Made by a program: the position numbers and the translations under genes
The notes under the pieces: generated by a model
Database searches by the model: none
Seen by the model: only the letters and a program-made list of their open reading frames with translations
Told to the model about the DNA's origin: nothing
Source of the DNA: Mytilus edulis
Lineage: Eukaryota > Mollusca > Bivalvia > Mytilida > Mytilidae
Assembly: GCF_963676685.1 (NCBI RefSeq)
Contig: NC_092357.1
Coordinates: 66,939,957 to 67,003,956, forward strand
Length of the DNA: 64,000 nucleotides
Direction of reading: 5' to 3'
Shown: piece by piece, positions 12,190 to 24,029 of the stretch
How the letters are laid out: every line of letters starts with the position of its first letter
Numbering within the stretch: position 1 is the first letter of the stretch

Positions 12190-12370
12190 ATACCAGGATT
12201 GAAATTTCATATTTACACAAGACGTGAGTGTCTACAAAATGCTCATCAGTGACACTCGAATAGAAAATTGTTAAAAAGGCCAAATAAAGTTCGAGGTTGA
12301 AGAGCATTGAGGACCAACATTCCTAAAAGTTTTGCCAAATGACGCTAAGGTAATCTATTCCTGAGGTAGA
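12190..12370 (-). repeat. Retrozyme relic, reverse, inactive hammerhead
   Basis: On the minus strand this copy keeps GTGTCACTGATGAG, but stem II and the GAAA box are destroyed (ACTC where GAAA is expected). The AAGAGCATTGAGG and TAAGGTAATCTATTCCTG blocks of the 27248-28180 unit follow. Confidence 0.65.
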
Positions 12371-12859
12371 CAAGCCTTAGTATTTCAAAAATTCAAAATC
12401 TATCTTGTATTACGTCTTGTCATTGCAATGCTTAGTTACTAAGCGAAACATACGCGTGAAGTGTTTTTGTCTTTTTCTTTTATACATATTTTTTGTATTT
12501 TATATGAAACATAATTTGCATTTTTCTCTATTATCAAAAAAAAAAATATGCATAGATTGCATATTACGTGCTTTTCTTGATTATCGTTTATGAGGAAACA
12601 GCAAAAGCTAATACCAAGTATGCATAAATACTTCCAAATGTGTAGTGATTCCACCAAAGACGAGTACCTAATATATATAATGTGTTAAGTGAATTCGTAA
12701 TGTATTTCTAATTTCATACTCAGACAAAAATCTTAAAAGATAAATCTTGTGGAACATTTTCTAATGACTTGGTTCAAACTTAAGTTTCTCATTTGCACAA
12801 GTATTCCTTAACCATGTACAATTGTCGAATCTGTAATTTTACCGTCCTTGTACATACTT

Positions 12860-13165
12860 TGACTGAGTTTTAACTTTCATGGCGGGCTATGCACAACTAT
12901 AAAACGTTATTATGTGGTTACTTACATTAAGTACCAATGCGGTTACTAATTTGGTTACTTGTTTTTGGTGAAATAATCGTTTTTACATGTTTTAACCATG
13001 TGATTTGTTTTAAAACAGTACGAATGTCCTTATTTTATAATCAATGAACGCACCACACAACAATATTTATCACAATATATAATTAACTGCACCAGGTGTG
13101 AGATTTATTCCTAAACTTAACATGTTCAACAATTTATCAAATTCTCAAAATAGAAATGATCATAA
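12860..13165 (+). repeat. Dispersed repeat family E
   Basis: It shares GGTTACTTGTTT, ACACAACAATATTTATC and TGCACCAGGTGTGAGATTTA with a second copy at 15885-16175. The GCACCAGGTGTTA part is present in reverse at 5230 and 5870 inside the retroelement 3' region. Confidence 0.55.
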
Positions 13166-13950
13166 TAAAAATAAAAATAAAATGCGCCTTCTTAAACAGG
13201 TCAGGACCACTACCTTATATGGAAATGCATAAATTAGCATACTTATGTTCTCGCACATGTAATTGTTTATTTACATGTGACGCAATTTATTTTTACCTAC
13301 TAGGTTTTTGACCAATCCACTAAATGAGTCACAATGCATGATGGACTACTACGTGTTTACAATCAACCAAGAACACGTGTTATTTACTGAAATACAACAC
13401 ATTTTTTCGTGCAATGCGGGATTCACAATTTCGCTTAGTTTTTCATTTTGTGTATCCTCATTTATAGTTCGTGATATAAAGTATTACTTCCATGCGCAGA
13501 TTAACGAAGAGTTGTTTCTATGCGAAGAAAAAAGGGTTTGAATTACCCGATATATAGCCATTAACATGTCTGATGAGGGCACAGAGATTTCATGTATTTG
13601 TCCACCAGAAGCAACGAAACAACAGCGAAAAAACACAATTACCCACGAGACAAACTTACTGGTGTAAAGTAAGCCGTCGATAACAGCCTGTGCTGATATT
13701 CAAGAGTACAGCAATGTTCGTATAGACAATTAAAGGCAAATGTGGGACCCTTGAATTTTGTGTTCATAAAAAAAGGCGAAGAAATATTTACATACATGGC
13801 AGTGTTAACAAAATCTATAAGAATTTTTTGTTGGTCACATTTCAGTATATGGGACTTCCAAACTGTTCCCTTTTTTTAAGGTAGTGAAGTCAGCAACTGA
13901 AGTTTCAGTTTGTTCGTTTTTTAACGGGCTCGGACATTTGCCAAACTGAA
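13166..13950. other. AT-rich stretch, one unassigned frame
   Basis: A 77-codon plus frame lies at 13308-13541. It has no recognisable domain and I do not call it a gene. Confidence 0.35.
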
Positions 13951-14186
13951 TAAAATCATTACAGCTGATTTCTTAAACTGCAAAGTAAAACTTTGGTTGG
14001 CTTGCTTGCTTTGTTTGTATAGTTGTTTATACAAGCTTTGAAAATAAGATTGACATCTTTAAACAATATATCATATAGGCATAGTTTAACTTGTATATTT
14101 TATATTTTGTACAATATACAAACAAAGCAAGCAAGCTAACCAAAGTTTTGCTCCACATGCATTAGGAAATAAGCTGTAATGATTTT
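13951..14186. mobile_element. Foldback element with about 70 bp inverted arms
   Basis: Left arm 13951-14020 contains AATCATTACAGCTGATTTC and GGTTGGCTTGCTTGCTTTG. Right arm 14116-14186 carries the reverse complements (CAAAGCAAGCAAGCTAACC, AAATAAGCTGTAATGATT). The spacer is about 95 bp and non-coding. Confidence 0.6.
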
Positions 14187-14265
14187 TATCCATATGTATG
14201 TGCTACAAGGTGGAAAATTTGATATGCTTTGTGAAAAATGCATCGTTGGATCTATAATAAAAAAG

Positions 14266-14725
14266 AAGATGTGGTATGATTGCCAATGAGACAGCTGTCC
14301 ACAAGAGACCAAAATGACACAGAAATTAACATTTATAGATCACCGTACGGCCTTCAACAATGAGCAAAGCCCATACCGCATAGTCAGCTATAAAAGTCCC
14401 CGATATGACAATGTAAAACTAACGGCCTTAATTATTAAAAAAAAAATGAACGAAAAACAAATATGTAACACATAAACAAACAACAACCACTGAAATACAG
14501 GCTCCTATACAATATTTTTTTTTTGATGGGATAGATTTCTTGTCCTTTTATATATTTAATTGGGCCGTTTTTTTTTTGTTTTTTTTTTTGTTTGGATTGT
14601 TTTACACAAGTAATTTTTGGGTCATTAATAGCTTACTTTTCAGCATTGGACCTTACTTTTCTAAATTATGTCTTTGTTGGAAAGATGTCTCATTTGGCAC
14701 TCATACCTCATCTTCTTATTTCTAT
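14266..14725. repeat. Family B repeat, forward copy then reverse copy
   Basis: The forward copy at 14266-14420 is the best preserved in the window (TATGATTGCCAATGAGACAG, then CACCGTACGGCCTTCAACAA). A reverse partial copy follows at about 14520-14720. The pair forms a loose inverted repeat. Confidence 0.7.
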
Positions 14726-14943
14726 ATACAAAGCACGTTTTTGAAAAAAAATAATAGGTAATATGGCACCCACTATGATCCAGAGACTTTTAATATTGGA
14801 GATATTTTACATATGTCAACAGGACAGCAGCCGAACGATAAAAAAAACTCTGAGGTATATTTTGTGATAAAATTAGCAACAAACGGATATTATCGATGGA
14901 TGAAACTATAAAAAAATGTATTGAGCTATATACCGTACCCGCT

Positions 14944-15095
14944 CAGTGGCGGATCCAGGGGGCGGGGGTTCCGTGGGATGGACCCCCTTTTTTGGACGAT
15001 CAGTGCATTTGGATGGGGACATGTAGTTGGAACCCCCTCCGGCCTTTTGTCCAGGGTTAGGACCCCCCTTTTTAAAATGGCTGGACCCGCCCCTG
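14944..15095. mobile_element. 152 bp MITE with 5 bp target-site duplication
   Basis: Ends CAGTGGCGGATCCAG (14944-14958) and CTGGACCCGCCCCTG (15081-15095) are inverted with 13 of 15 matches. CCGCT is present immediately on both sides (14939-14943 and 15096-15100). The GC-rich interior (GGGGGCGGGGGTTCC, GACCCCCCTTTT) stands out sharply from the AT-rich surroundings. The open frames on both strands here are repeat readings. Confidence 0.75.
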
Positions 15096-15100
15096 CCGCT

Positions 15101-15884
15101 TTCATAACACTTCTTTTTAGCATACTGAATATTATGATGTTCTTACTATTAGTTCAGGTCCTGATAAAAAAAAACAACATTCAGTACAGAAAGAAGTGTT
15201 TAAATTAAAGTTTCGTGTTTTTCTAGGCAGAACTGATTTTGCAATGACATTATACAGGTTTAAAAGAGCTCAAATGATTTTCTTACTGGACATTGGTCAC
15301 TTCATTGGATATTTCACTGTGTCATGTCGTGAAATTAATGCAGGTTCAATTCATAACAATGCACAAAACCGGTTCAACTACTTTTGCAAGGCGAAAAAGA
15401 AAGTCGAATCGTGAAGCCAATAAACAATATTTTTTTAATCTGAGCATGCAAATTGAAGATTTCGTTATATATTTTACATTAAATATATTTGCAGAATAAA
15501 AACTTTGGTAATGAGAGTCCCAGAAAATATATTAATTGACTGTTTTCCCACTAATTCCACGTGTTTTAAGTAGTAGTTTACTCGTAGTAGCCCACAATGC
15601 ATTGTAGTTCATTGAGTCGATTGGTTAGTTTTTCAAGGCCATATTGGCCTTGTGTTTTGGAAATTACTATGCAAATATATTCTGACGTCAGAAAATCTAG
15701 AGTTCTCGACCTGTTAAACATATCTTGCTTCTATAACAAGAATCTTAATTTTGAGAACAAGACCAAATTTCTCGTTTCAAATAACATAATAAGTTTAACA
15801 TGTTTTCAATGGTATAGCAAACATAGTAGCAACAAGCATTTTTTTTTAGCCACGGCGTAGTCTCAGTTTGATTACATGTATACC
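15101..15884. other. AT-rich stretch, nothing recognised
   Basis: Short overlapping frames only, with no family recognised. Confidence 0.35.
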
Positions 15885-16175
15885 TCTGGTATCTATCTTT
15901 TTATGTGTTCCAATACTTTGTAGTTATTTACATTGATTAACCATCCGAATCTTATTTGGTTACTTGTTTCTGACTTCATAACAAGTTACCATTTTCATCT
16001 TATGTAATTTGTTTGTCATATTGTCCTCATTTATTTGATAAAAAGAACGAAAAAAGTCGATGCACGCGCTACACAACTATATTTATCCCTTTATAGTACT
16101 TAATGCACCAGGTGTTAGATTTATAACTAAATCTAAAATGTTTAACTATTCATCAAACTCTCGAAATAGAACAAA
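15885..16175 (+). repeat. Dispersed repeat family E, second copy
   Basis: It shares the order of blocks with 12860-13165 (GGTTACTTGTTTCTGAC, ACACAACTATATTTATCCC, TGCACCAGGTGTTAGATTTA). Confidence 0.55.
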
Positions 16176-17240
16176 AAAGTCGTATAAAATATTAAAAAAG
16201 AGCTTGTAAATTGTTTCTTCTAAATATAGCTTGCTTTTGAAATAGGACATAACGAAATCAAGTTTGCAGAATTGATGTTGATTTCTTTCATGTATTGACA
16301 AAATAAAACCGGAAAAAACCACCAAACTGCACGGAAAAATCACACGTACTGCTTGTGTGTGTGCTCATGGGTAAATTATCAATTATAAATCGATGACGAT
16401 TTAAACGTTCTTCGATATAATTGTTTTATTAAAAATAGTCGTAGTATTAAATAAGTTACATTGACAATGCACTCTCAAAGCATGTTAGAGGAAATAACTC
16501 AAGAATTGAATGAAGTTCATGATCACCCAAAGCAAAGAAAATAAATCATTTCATTAAGACCATGACGCTCCCATCAATTTAATTCTTATTACGATACTAG
16601 GTGATGGAGTAGTCCTTGAATCATATTTCCTTTGTTTTTAAAAAAAATTCTAATATTGCAACTGGAAAACACAGTGTACAACAAAAATAGAATGATGGTT
16701 ACCAGAAAACATTATGGATGGTGTTTTAAAGCCGACTCAAACAAACCTAATGTTTGCAATAAGTTGTCTTATCAAACCTCTCTAATAGCAGCTCATTATC
16801 TCGATTAAAGGACAAACAAAACCAAATATTTAGCATCTTAAACAATAAGAGGGACGTGTCGTTCACCGGGAATATACACTAGCACATCGATTTGAACAAT
16901 GTCAACTGCAAAAAGAAATACCATTTGTAAATAACATATAAAGATACTCTCTATATCATTTTTTCTAATAGTCTTATTATTTTATGTCACTTCCACTAAC
17001 GAAGTCGTAGCACAGATTGAAGTTATTGGCCACGAGTCAACTACTATAATTATCGATTCCTAGGAGTCGATAGTATAATTGAACGATGGACAATCAGTGC
17101 GTGAATTTTTCTTGCTACCTGATTTGAAGATATTACGAGACGAGGACAATCAAAACCTAATAAATGTCCTTTCTATTTTAGCAATTAGATTTTGACTGGT
17201 CATTAATCATGCATATTCATGATATTGGTACACAGCTAAC
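16176..17240. other. AT-rich stretch, one small palindrome
   Basis: A small palindrome centred on TCCTAGGA near 17062 (TATCGATTCCTAGGAGTCGA) is the only structure noticed. Confidence 0.35.
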
Positions 17241-17246
17241 TTTTAT

Positions 17247-17548
17247 CTATAAATAGTCGAATCTTCTGGAGTTTCTTAAACAACAACGTTAAACGATCTA
17301 TACTACTTCATAACGTGTGACCTCACGTGTGTGTTAAATTTGTTGATTGATGCACGTGGCTATTCTAGTAAACAAATTAATCTACAAAAAGAGAGCACTT
17401 TCCATTTTCATCAGCTAAGAGTCGACTAGCCTTTTTTGAAAGGCTAACGCTTGTTTTCGGATGGAATCAAGGTCAAGTAGTTTTCTAAGCAGAGATGATA
17501 ATAGTACTACTATTCACACCAATAGCGTAGAACTATTTGTCTAAAATG
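17247..17548 (+). promoter_or_regulatory. Possible TATA-type promoter and short first exon
   Basis: CTATAAATAG at about 17247-17257 is a good TATA box. About 200 bases downstream, ATG 17461 (context TTCGGATGG) opens a 27-codon frame (MESRSSSFLSRDDNSTTIHT...) that ends at a TAA near 17542. A GT at the AATAGC/GTAGAA junction could be a splice donor. The Ser/Asp/Thr-rich peptide is unlike nearby chance frames. No protein family is recognised and no following exon was found, so this is a weak call. Confidence 0.2.
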
Positions 17549-17849
17549 ATCAATTATAAAACGTGAAGTTTTTTTACAGTGAATACGAATTATGTATTTC
17601 AATTATTTTATCAATCTGTTCTTCATTTCTATTCAAAATAGGCAAAAACACTTCGAAATCTTTAAAAGCAATATTTAAACGATTAAAGTTCGGGAGCAAA
17701 AGAGCGTACGAAAAATAACATTTGAATGGAGAATACCGATATTTATGTATTCCATAAAACAAACTGACAAGTGTCGCAGTTATTAAAACTGAATAGTAGA
17801 CCTTCAATAGGAGTTCAATAAAGTTGAAAGAGACCAAAGAATATTCAAG

Positions 17850-18165
17850 CCCTTTATAGCTTTGCTGTTCGGTGTGAGCCAAGGCTCTGTGTTGCAGACC
17901 GTACTTTGACCTATAATGATCTACCATTTATGACTTGGATGGAGAGTTGTCTTATTGGCACTCATACCACATCTTGTTATATCTATTATAAGTAGAAAAC
18001 TAACAATGTCATGGTAAAAAATGGAACACGACGAAGCGAAAAATGACAGTCCACAAAACACAATATAAAGAACATAAGACAACCATCCCAATAAAAGCGG
18101 GCTACTCTAAGGTGCTCAGGATGAATAAGCAGACCCTGCGTCACAAGTTTTATTTGTCGTGTTGA
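17850..18165. repeat. Reverse family B copy and degenerate retroelement repeat
   Basis: 17850-17990 is a reverse family B copy (TTTGCTGTTCGGTGTGAGCC, GTTGTCTTATTGGCACTCAT). 18000-18165 is a decayed relative of the 59041-59350 non-coding region (ACGACGAA..., GGTGCTCAGGATGAATAAGC, GTCGTGTTG). Confidence 0.55.
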
Positions 18166-18890
18166 TCATGTAAATTCAATCCCAATGATAAGAAAACTTG
18201 GTAATCATGGTGTTGTTTGCTTCATATATCATAATACATGTGTATGATTATTTTACCCCTTCTCTTTTTTGTTGACACATTTTATATCCTATCAAACATG
18301 TTTATTTTATAAGAGATTGAAGATTATTTTTATAAGATAATAACGATTGAATATGATTTATGGTATCAGTTCTCTCATTACGATGTCACAAATTGAAATA
18401 AAGTCAATATCTAAATTCTTAGGAAAGTTATGTTGCTTTCAATATGATATAGTTTCTGATAATATTTGCAACGCTTGGATACAATTGTCAAATATACTAT
18501 TCAATGTTCGACGCATTCTAAATAGTACATTATCGTCAACAAAACTGATAACTTTACTGACAATAGGACGCAATCATACCCCTATTGCACGTCGTGAATT
18601 TGATAGAACGTTACGCCACATATATTAAGCAGACAAATAAAATATAAAATATTAACATTAAAGTATGAATATCACAACGATATCACACAATTTCATTAAA
18701 TTTCTTTTCTTAATAGAAATCTGATTGCATCAAATATTTTTCTTAGTCAGAAGACGCATCGTTTGAATTTGATTCAAGCAAAGAAAACATGATGAAAAGG
18801 ACGAATTAAAAATTGCGAACCTGATAGGTTGATATATTGTTAATTTTTTGTTGTAGTTCCGTCTTTGAATACGTCTTTCAGCAGTGATGA
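18166..18890. other. AT-rich stretch, nothing recognised
   Basis: A 93-codon plus frame at 18347-18628 has no recognisable motif and I do not call it a gene. Confidence 0.35.
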
Positions 18891-18894
18891 GTTG

Positions 18895-18962
18895 AGCGTC
18901 ATTAATGAGTTCGAAGTAAACAAAACGCGCGTCCGACAAACCAACTTCATGACCTGGTATCT
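18895..18962 (+). repeat. Retrozyme relic, inactive hammerhead
   Basis: It keeps AAAACGCGCGTCCG and CCTGGTATCTTTG, but the core reads TTAATGA where CTGATGA is required. Confidence 0.5.
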
Positions 18963-19554
18963 TTGTCGAGTATTTCTTTAGTGCCTTTAAAATTTCCGGA
19001 ATTACATGTACATCATCAAACGTTTAAATCTTAATTTTAAAAATCCAGGAAATATAAATATGAATACACATATTGAGAAATATGACAAAAAAGGAACACT
19101 AATATACTTGTACTATATGTTAAGCATTGTGTAGTAAGCCTTGAAATTAGTTTCCTTCGTATAATTCCGATTACAATTATCATTGATATAATCATACTTA
19201 TAGACATTATTCAGAACTTCTGGACAATTTTAAATATCGGTCTTTTTCTGAAATAAGTTCTAATATACTTTTTATTTATTAACCCTGTATGCTAACATTT
19301 CCCATGTGAAATTATAAAATTGTTTTGTGTAAACATTGAACGACAAAATATCTTCCTATGTGACGTATAATTTTTCTGACGTCAGACACGCGATGCAATG
19401 AATGTGTCTTTAATTTGATTGATACTTGTGTGTTTTTTTTTAAATTGTTTGTTTTAAGATTGTAACACAGTGATGACTGATGTACCCATATTTTGACTAT
19501 TTTATTTATTATATCTGTTTTGCTCATGCATCGTTGTAAATATAACGGAATTCG

Positions 19555-19990
19555 ATGAGACTGTTATCAAAGTGAGAGGTTTAGTGCTGTAAAACCAGGT
19601 TAAACCAGCCATTTTCTAAATTTGAGAATGTCTGTACTAAGCCCGGTATATGACAGTTATTGTTCATTTGTTTGATTTGTTTTGTAATTTGATTTTGCCA
19701 TGTGATTAGGGACTTTCCGACTGAATTGTCCTCGGAGTTCAGTATTTTTGTGATGTACTTTTTAGCTGTTTACAAAACTTTAAATGTTTGAAATACTTAG
19801 GTGTTTCTACCTTAGGAATAATTTACCATAGCTGTAATTGGCAAAACTTTTAGGAATTTTCGTTCCTCAATGTTCTTCAACTTCGTAATTTATTTGGCCT
19901 TTTTACATGTTTTGATTCCAGCGTCACTGATGAGTCTGTTGCATAAATGAAATTTTCTTCCTGGTATCTGTGATGAGTTTATTTACCAAA
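19555..19990 (+). repeat. Family D repeat followed by a retrozyme relic
   Basis: 19555-19760 is a forward family D copy (GTTTAGTGCTGTAAAACCAG). 19798-19982 is a decayed retrozyme unit. It has GCGTCACTGATGAGTCTG, but the GAAA box, stem III and cleavage site are missing. Confidence 0.6.
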
Positions 19991-21305
19991 TTGTTGGGAT
20001 AAGAGATGTAAAAATATGTAAATATTTAGATAGTTGATGTTAATTTCGTAAACCATTTATCTCAATACCGAATAATAAATACAAAATAGAAATGATTATT
20101 TCTCACTTCCATGGCCATGACATTGATCCAATTTACGATACCATACGTTTTATTGCGTTTATTCGGTTATTCCACTTAATTTAACGGTTGGATAAGATGT
20201 CAAGCAATAAAACATCTATAATCAATTTTAGGTGAAAACTTAATTTGTAGGCAATTTCACAGAGAATGGTTTAATATATATTTTATTGAACAAAATAGAT
20301 GACTTAGGCGATGAACTATACATCAATGTCAGTTTAGATTACAAAATGTTATCTCTAGATCAACATATTTTCTCGTTCAAATTGAAAATAAACAAATTAT
20401 CTCGTGGATTGTTTTTTTTCTCTAATTCAACGCTACTATTTAATACAATCTAATCATTTATCAAATGTGATTTTGTGTTTAAACAGATGTACCACGTTTC
20501 CGCAGGGTAATGTTTACTTGATGTCATTTGATAACATGACAAGAAGTCCATCGGTGTATGTTTGTAATACTAAATTTTCTTAGATATCAAGTTATAGTAC
20601 TTAAAACATAGTCGAATAGTTTAAATGTTTGTATTAACTAATGTTAGAGTAAAAAGTGTCATGGTGTTAGTCTCTAAGATTGTATTTATATAATTATAAC
20701 TTGATACCATGCATCATATATATATGTGCATGTGCTGCTTCATATAAACCTTCGTGTTTTTTATTTATGAATAGGTATTAAGAAACATATATTAAATTGA
20801 CATTTTACACTTTTGTATATAAACTTTAAATCCGTATAGCATATAGGTTGCACTTTGTAAAAACATCTGTTTTTCAAACCACGCCTTTTTTGGGGAGATA
20901 TAGAATATTCATAGATAACTTATTTTGTTAACGTTCTGGTTCCCACTTCTGATCTCTATAATTCATCTCAAAGGGTCATAATATGTTAATGTTACCAGTA
21001 AATATACATATGCATTTAATTTATATTGAAATATATGGTAATCCTACAGTTAGGGTAGGATTAGTTAGGAAATTTTGTGTAAGTTTGAATTGTTAGAAGT
21101 ACGGGTCATATAAACGTTAAAAATATGCCGCACAACCTTATATTTTGACCTTTGAAACAAATAGTAATGCAAATAAACTTTCCTTTTTAGGATATGATTT
21201 TTTTTAAAATCTTCACAGCAAAAGTGGTACAGTTTTAGCTGTAAAAGGAGTTCATTTTAGAAATCGCAGAGTCGAGATTTACAGAAATGCAACCTAAATT
21301 GACCT
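19991..21305. other. AT-rich stretch, nothing recognised
   Basis: No coding frame above noise and no repeat family recognised. Confidence 0.4.
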
Positions 21306-21309
21306 TGCA

Positions 21310-21725
21310 TGATACATATAACTAATGATAGAAGCTACTTGACTGGGCAAGGAAGGACAACTCTAAATGACAAATGTTTAATGTTGCTTTTCTATATATT
21401 ATTTAGTACATAAATATGAAAGTGTTTGAGATTAACTATTTCGACAGTTATCTAACTAACACACAAGCACACACATATTTTTTCTGAGTTTAATCGATTA
21501 CAAAATTAACAAGATTTTGGGGAATTTAATTTTATCATGTTTTTCAAATATAGTTCCTATATCATGTATATATACGAACTTATTTTTTTATTTTTTTTAT
21601 TTTTATAGAAAGAATATAATTTTTGAATTTGCATACATGTTGGTAAATTAATTATACTGGTCAGTACATGTGCAACGTAGGGATTTTATGAGTAACAAAT
21701 ACTTTATTTCGCTCCAATCTATCAC
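21310..21725 (+). repeat. Long dispersed direct repeat, copy 1
   Basis: It is homologous over about 400 bp to 30925-31450. Shared landmarks are GGAAGGACAACTCTAAA, GTTTGAGATTAACT, TTAATCGATTACAAAA and ATACTTTATTTCGCT.CAATC. Copy 1 lacks an insert that copy 2 carries near its right end. Class unknown. Confidence 0.65.
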
Positions 21726-22980
21726 TTTTAATTGAGGGGAGTAGGCTTAAACGAGTTCAAACGAGGGTCACAAATGAACAATGTGATAATCAAAGAACAA
21801 CGCACTGAAGCATGCAATATATACTTTGTCAAACACGAGTTTAAACCTGGTCACAAACGAAGAAGGACGGTCTGATAATTACAAAATAAAGAAGAAACCT
21901 TGCATCATTTTCTTTTCTATCAATTATTGCATACATGTAGGTATTGAGAAACATATCTTTGATGATATTGTACACTTTTGTACACATTCGTGTAGCATAA
22001 AGTGAGTTTGCATGATAAATAGAGATTTCCAATAAAATGACTTTACTCGACATAACCGACCTAACTCAACGTATTTCGTCCTATTGCATTGAAGCATGAC
22101 AGCGGGGAGCATACACTGCTTGCATGTTTTGCTCTTAGAACAGGCATTGTTTGCTGGAATATACTTTAAGTAAAAATCAACCCCAATTAATGTTTTAATC
22201 TTTAAATATTTTTTCATTAAACTATGAATGATTTTATTGACACAAATATTATAATGGAATAAGTTAGTTAATAACTTGTTATCAAATACACCCATCATTT
22301 CTTTTCATTTTACTTGACCCATATCTTAGTTCTTCTTTAATTATGAAATTTTAAAACTACCAAGACAAAATTTAGCATGAAAATATTAAAATAATGAATT
22401 CCGAAGCGAGATGGTTGCCTTTTTTTTTTGGGTTTTTTTTACAATTTTTAACGTTTAAAGTAGAGTCCAACACACCCGAATGTAAAAGGTGTACTCGACT
22501 ATTTAAAAAAAAAGTTATTTTTCTATAATTTAATTGAAGATAATTTGATGTGGGCAAAAATTCATATCATTGATATATTTATCAAAAAGTAGTTTTTCGA
22601 CTTTTTTTCGCATTGTTCAGCTCGTCAGTATAAATTCAATTATCGGGAACTACACCCTATTTCAAATATCTTCGATCCGGGCATAAGTCACAAATTGTAT
22701 TGCACAAAAAAAAATGATGGTCGTTCGACTTTGATAAATAAAACTATTTAAAAACAACAATGTCTTATCATTATGCATCTCGTATGAAATTTAAAAGTTT
22801 AAGACTATATACTGAAATTTTTGCATGATTAAGTAGCTCACTGAACACAGAAATGTGATACTGACGTGTTAGCTAATGAAATTAAATAAACTACATATAA
22901 TCTGCTGTACAGTTTGACCACTAATGGTCCTACAGACACTATGTGCTTTTGTCTATGATTGTTTTATACTTTATTTGTGA
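21726..22980. other. AT-rich stretch, nothing recognised
   Basis: Minus-strand frames of 70 and 124 codons (21841-22298) overlap in different frames with no domain recognised. I treat them as chance. Confidence 0.35.
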
Positions 22981-22984
22981 CAAA

Positions 22985-23140
22985 AGGAAGGTGTTGTATG
23001 ATTGCCAATCAGATAACTCTTCACAAGAGACCAAATGACACAAAAATTTTAACAACTATAGGCCACCGTACGGCTTTCAACAATGAACAAAGCCCATACA
23101 GCATAGTCAGCTATAAGAGGCCACAAAATGACAAATGTAA
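22985..23140 (+). repeat. Family B repeat
   Basis: It is a well-preserved copy (TGTATGATTGCCAATCAGAT, CACCGTACGGCTTTCAACAA, ATACAGCATAGTCAGCTATA). Confidence 0.75.
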
Positions 23141-24029
23141 AACAACTAAAATGAGAAAACTAATAGCCAAATTAATGTACAAAAAAATTAACGAAAACAC
23201 AACAACAAACGATAAGCAATGAATTACAGGCTCCTGCCTTGGGACAAGCACATCTATACTAGGACAATGGTGTAACAGTACGACATAATTGATCAATATT
23301 ATAAACTGGATAATTAATCTTTACTTATTAGTTGTAGTTGTATTTAAGATAGTGTTCAGCAACTGTGGATACTATTAGATCGGTACATTAGTCCGGCCGA
23401 TCGGTGAAAAAAATGGTCAAATAATGAGGAAAGCACCAATTTTTGCATGATTGTACATTTTTGTGTACTGAGCAATATAAGCTATGGACCCGTCCTCAAA
23501 ATTCAATAGGGCGGCTTATTTCAAGATGGCTGCCGTACGTTCTAAAATAGTTTCCAGTATTGCACAAACCACAGTGGATTTGATGCTGGGTGCACAAAAA
23601 TTAACATATTTGAATGACTTGGTGTTCTAAGCAAGATTTTGTTTTGATCTATTTTTGAAATACAAAATGGCGGCTATTTTGAAAATGGCCGGCGTGAAAA
23701 TTAGCAAATATTCATTATTGAGAATTGACCTGAATACAAGCATTTTATTGATGTAAAGTGTTATTTGGTATCTGTCCCAGTTCTGTCCTTTCTGATTTTG
23801 CCTTGCTTGTCATTTCATACACAAAGTAGTAGCTTTCATAAAAAGCTGCAGTAGAAGCTTTTATTAAAAGCTGCACTATTTGTTGTCTTGGGTCACACAT
23901 AAAAGCTATGATTTGGGATTTATCTGCCTGAAGATATTATTCAGTGCCTATCTTATCTCTTGGTCGCAATATTTTGCAATTTGAGACATTAAACTGTGAA
24001 TTGAGTATCAGTTAAACACATATCAGTGA

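Noticed and set aside
14926..15208. 95-codon and 65-codon frames on opposite strands
   Set aside because: They span the GC-rich MITE, whose few stops produce open frames on both strands.
17421..17445. Histone-type 3' stem-loop (AGCCTTTTTTGAAAGGCT)
   Set aside because: Stem length and loop differ from the histone consensus and no histone gene lies nearby.
17574..17927. 117-codon minus-strand frame with a hydrophobic middle
   Set aside because: Its first 30 residues are a translated family B repeat and the rest has no recognisable family; kept out as a gene.
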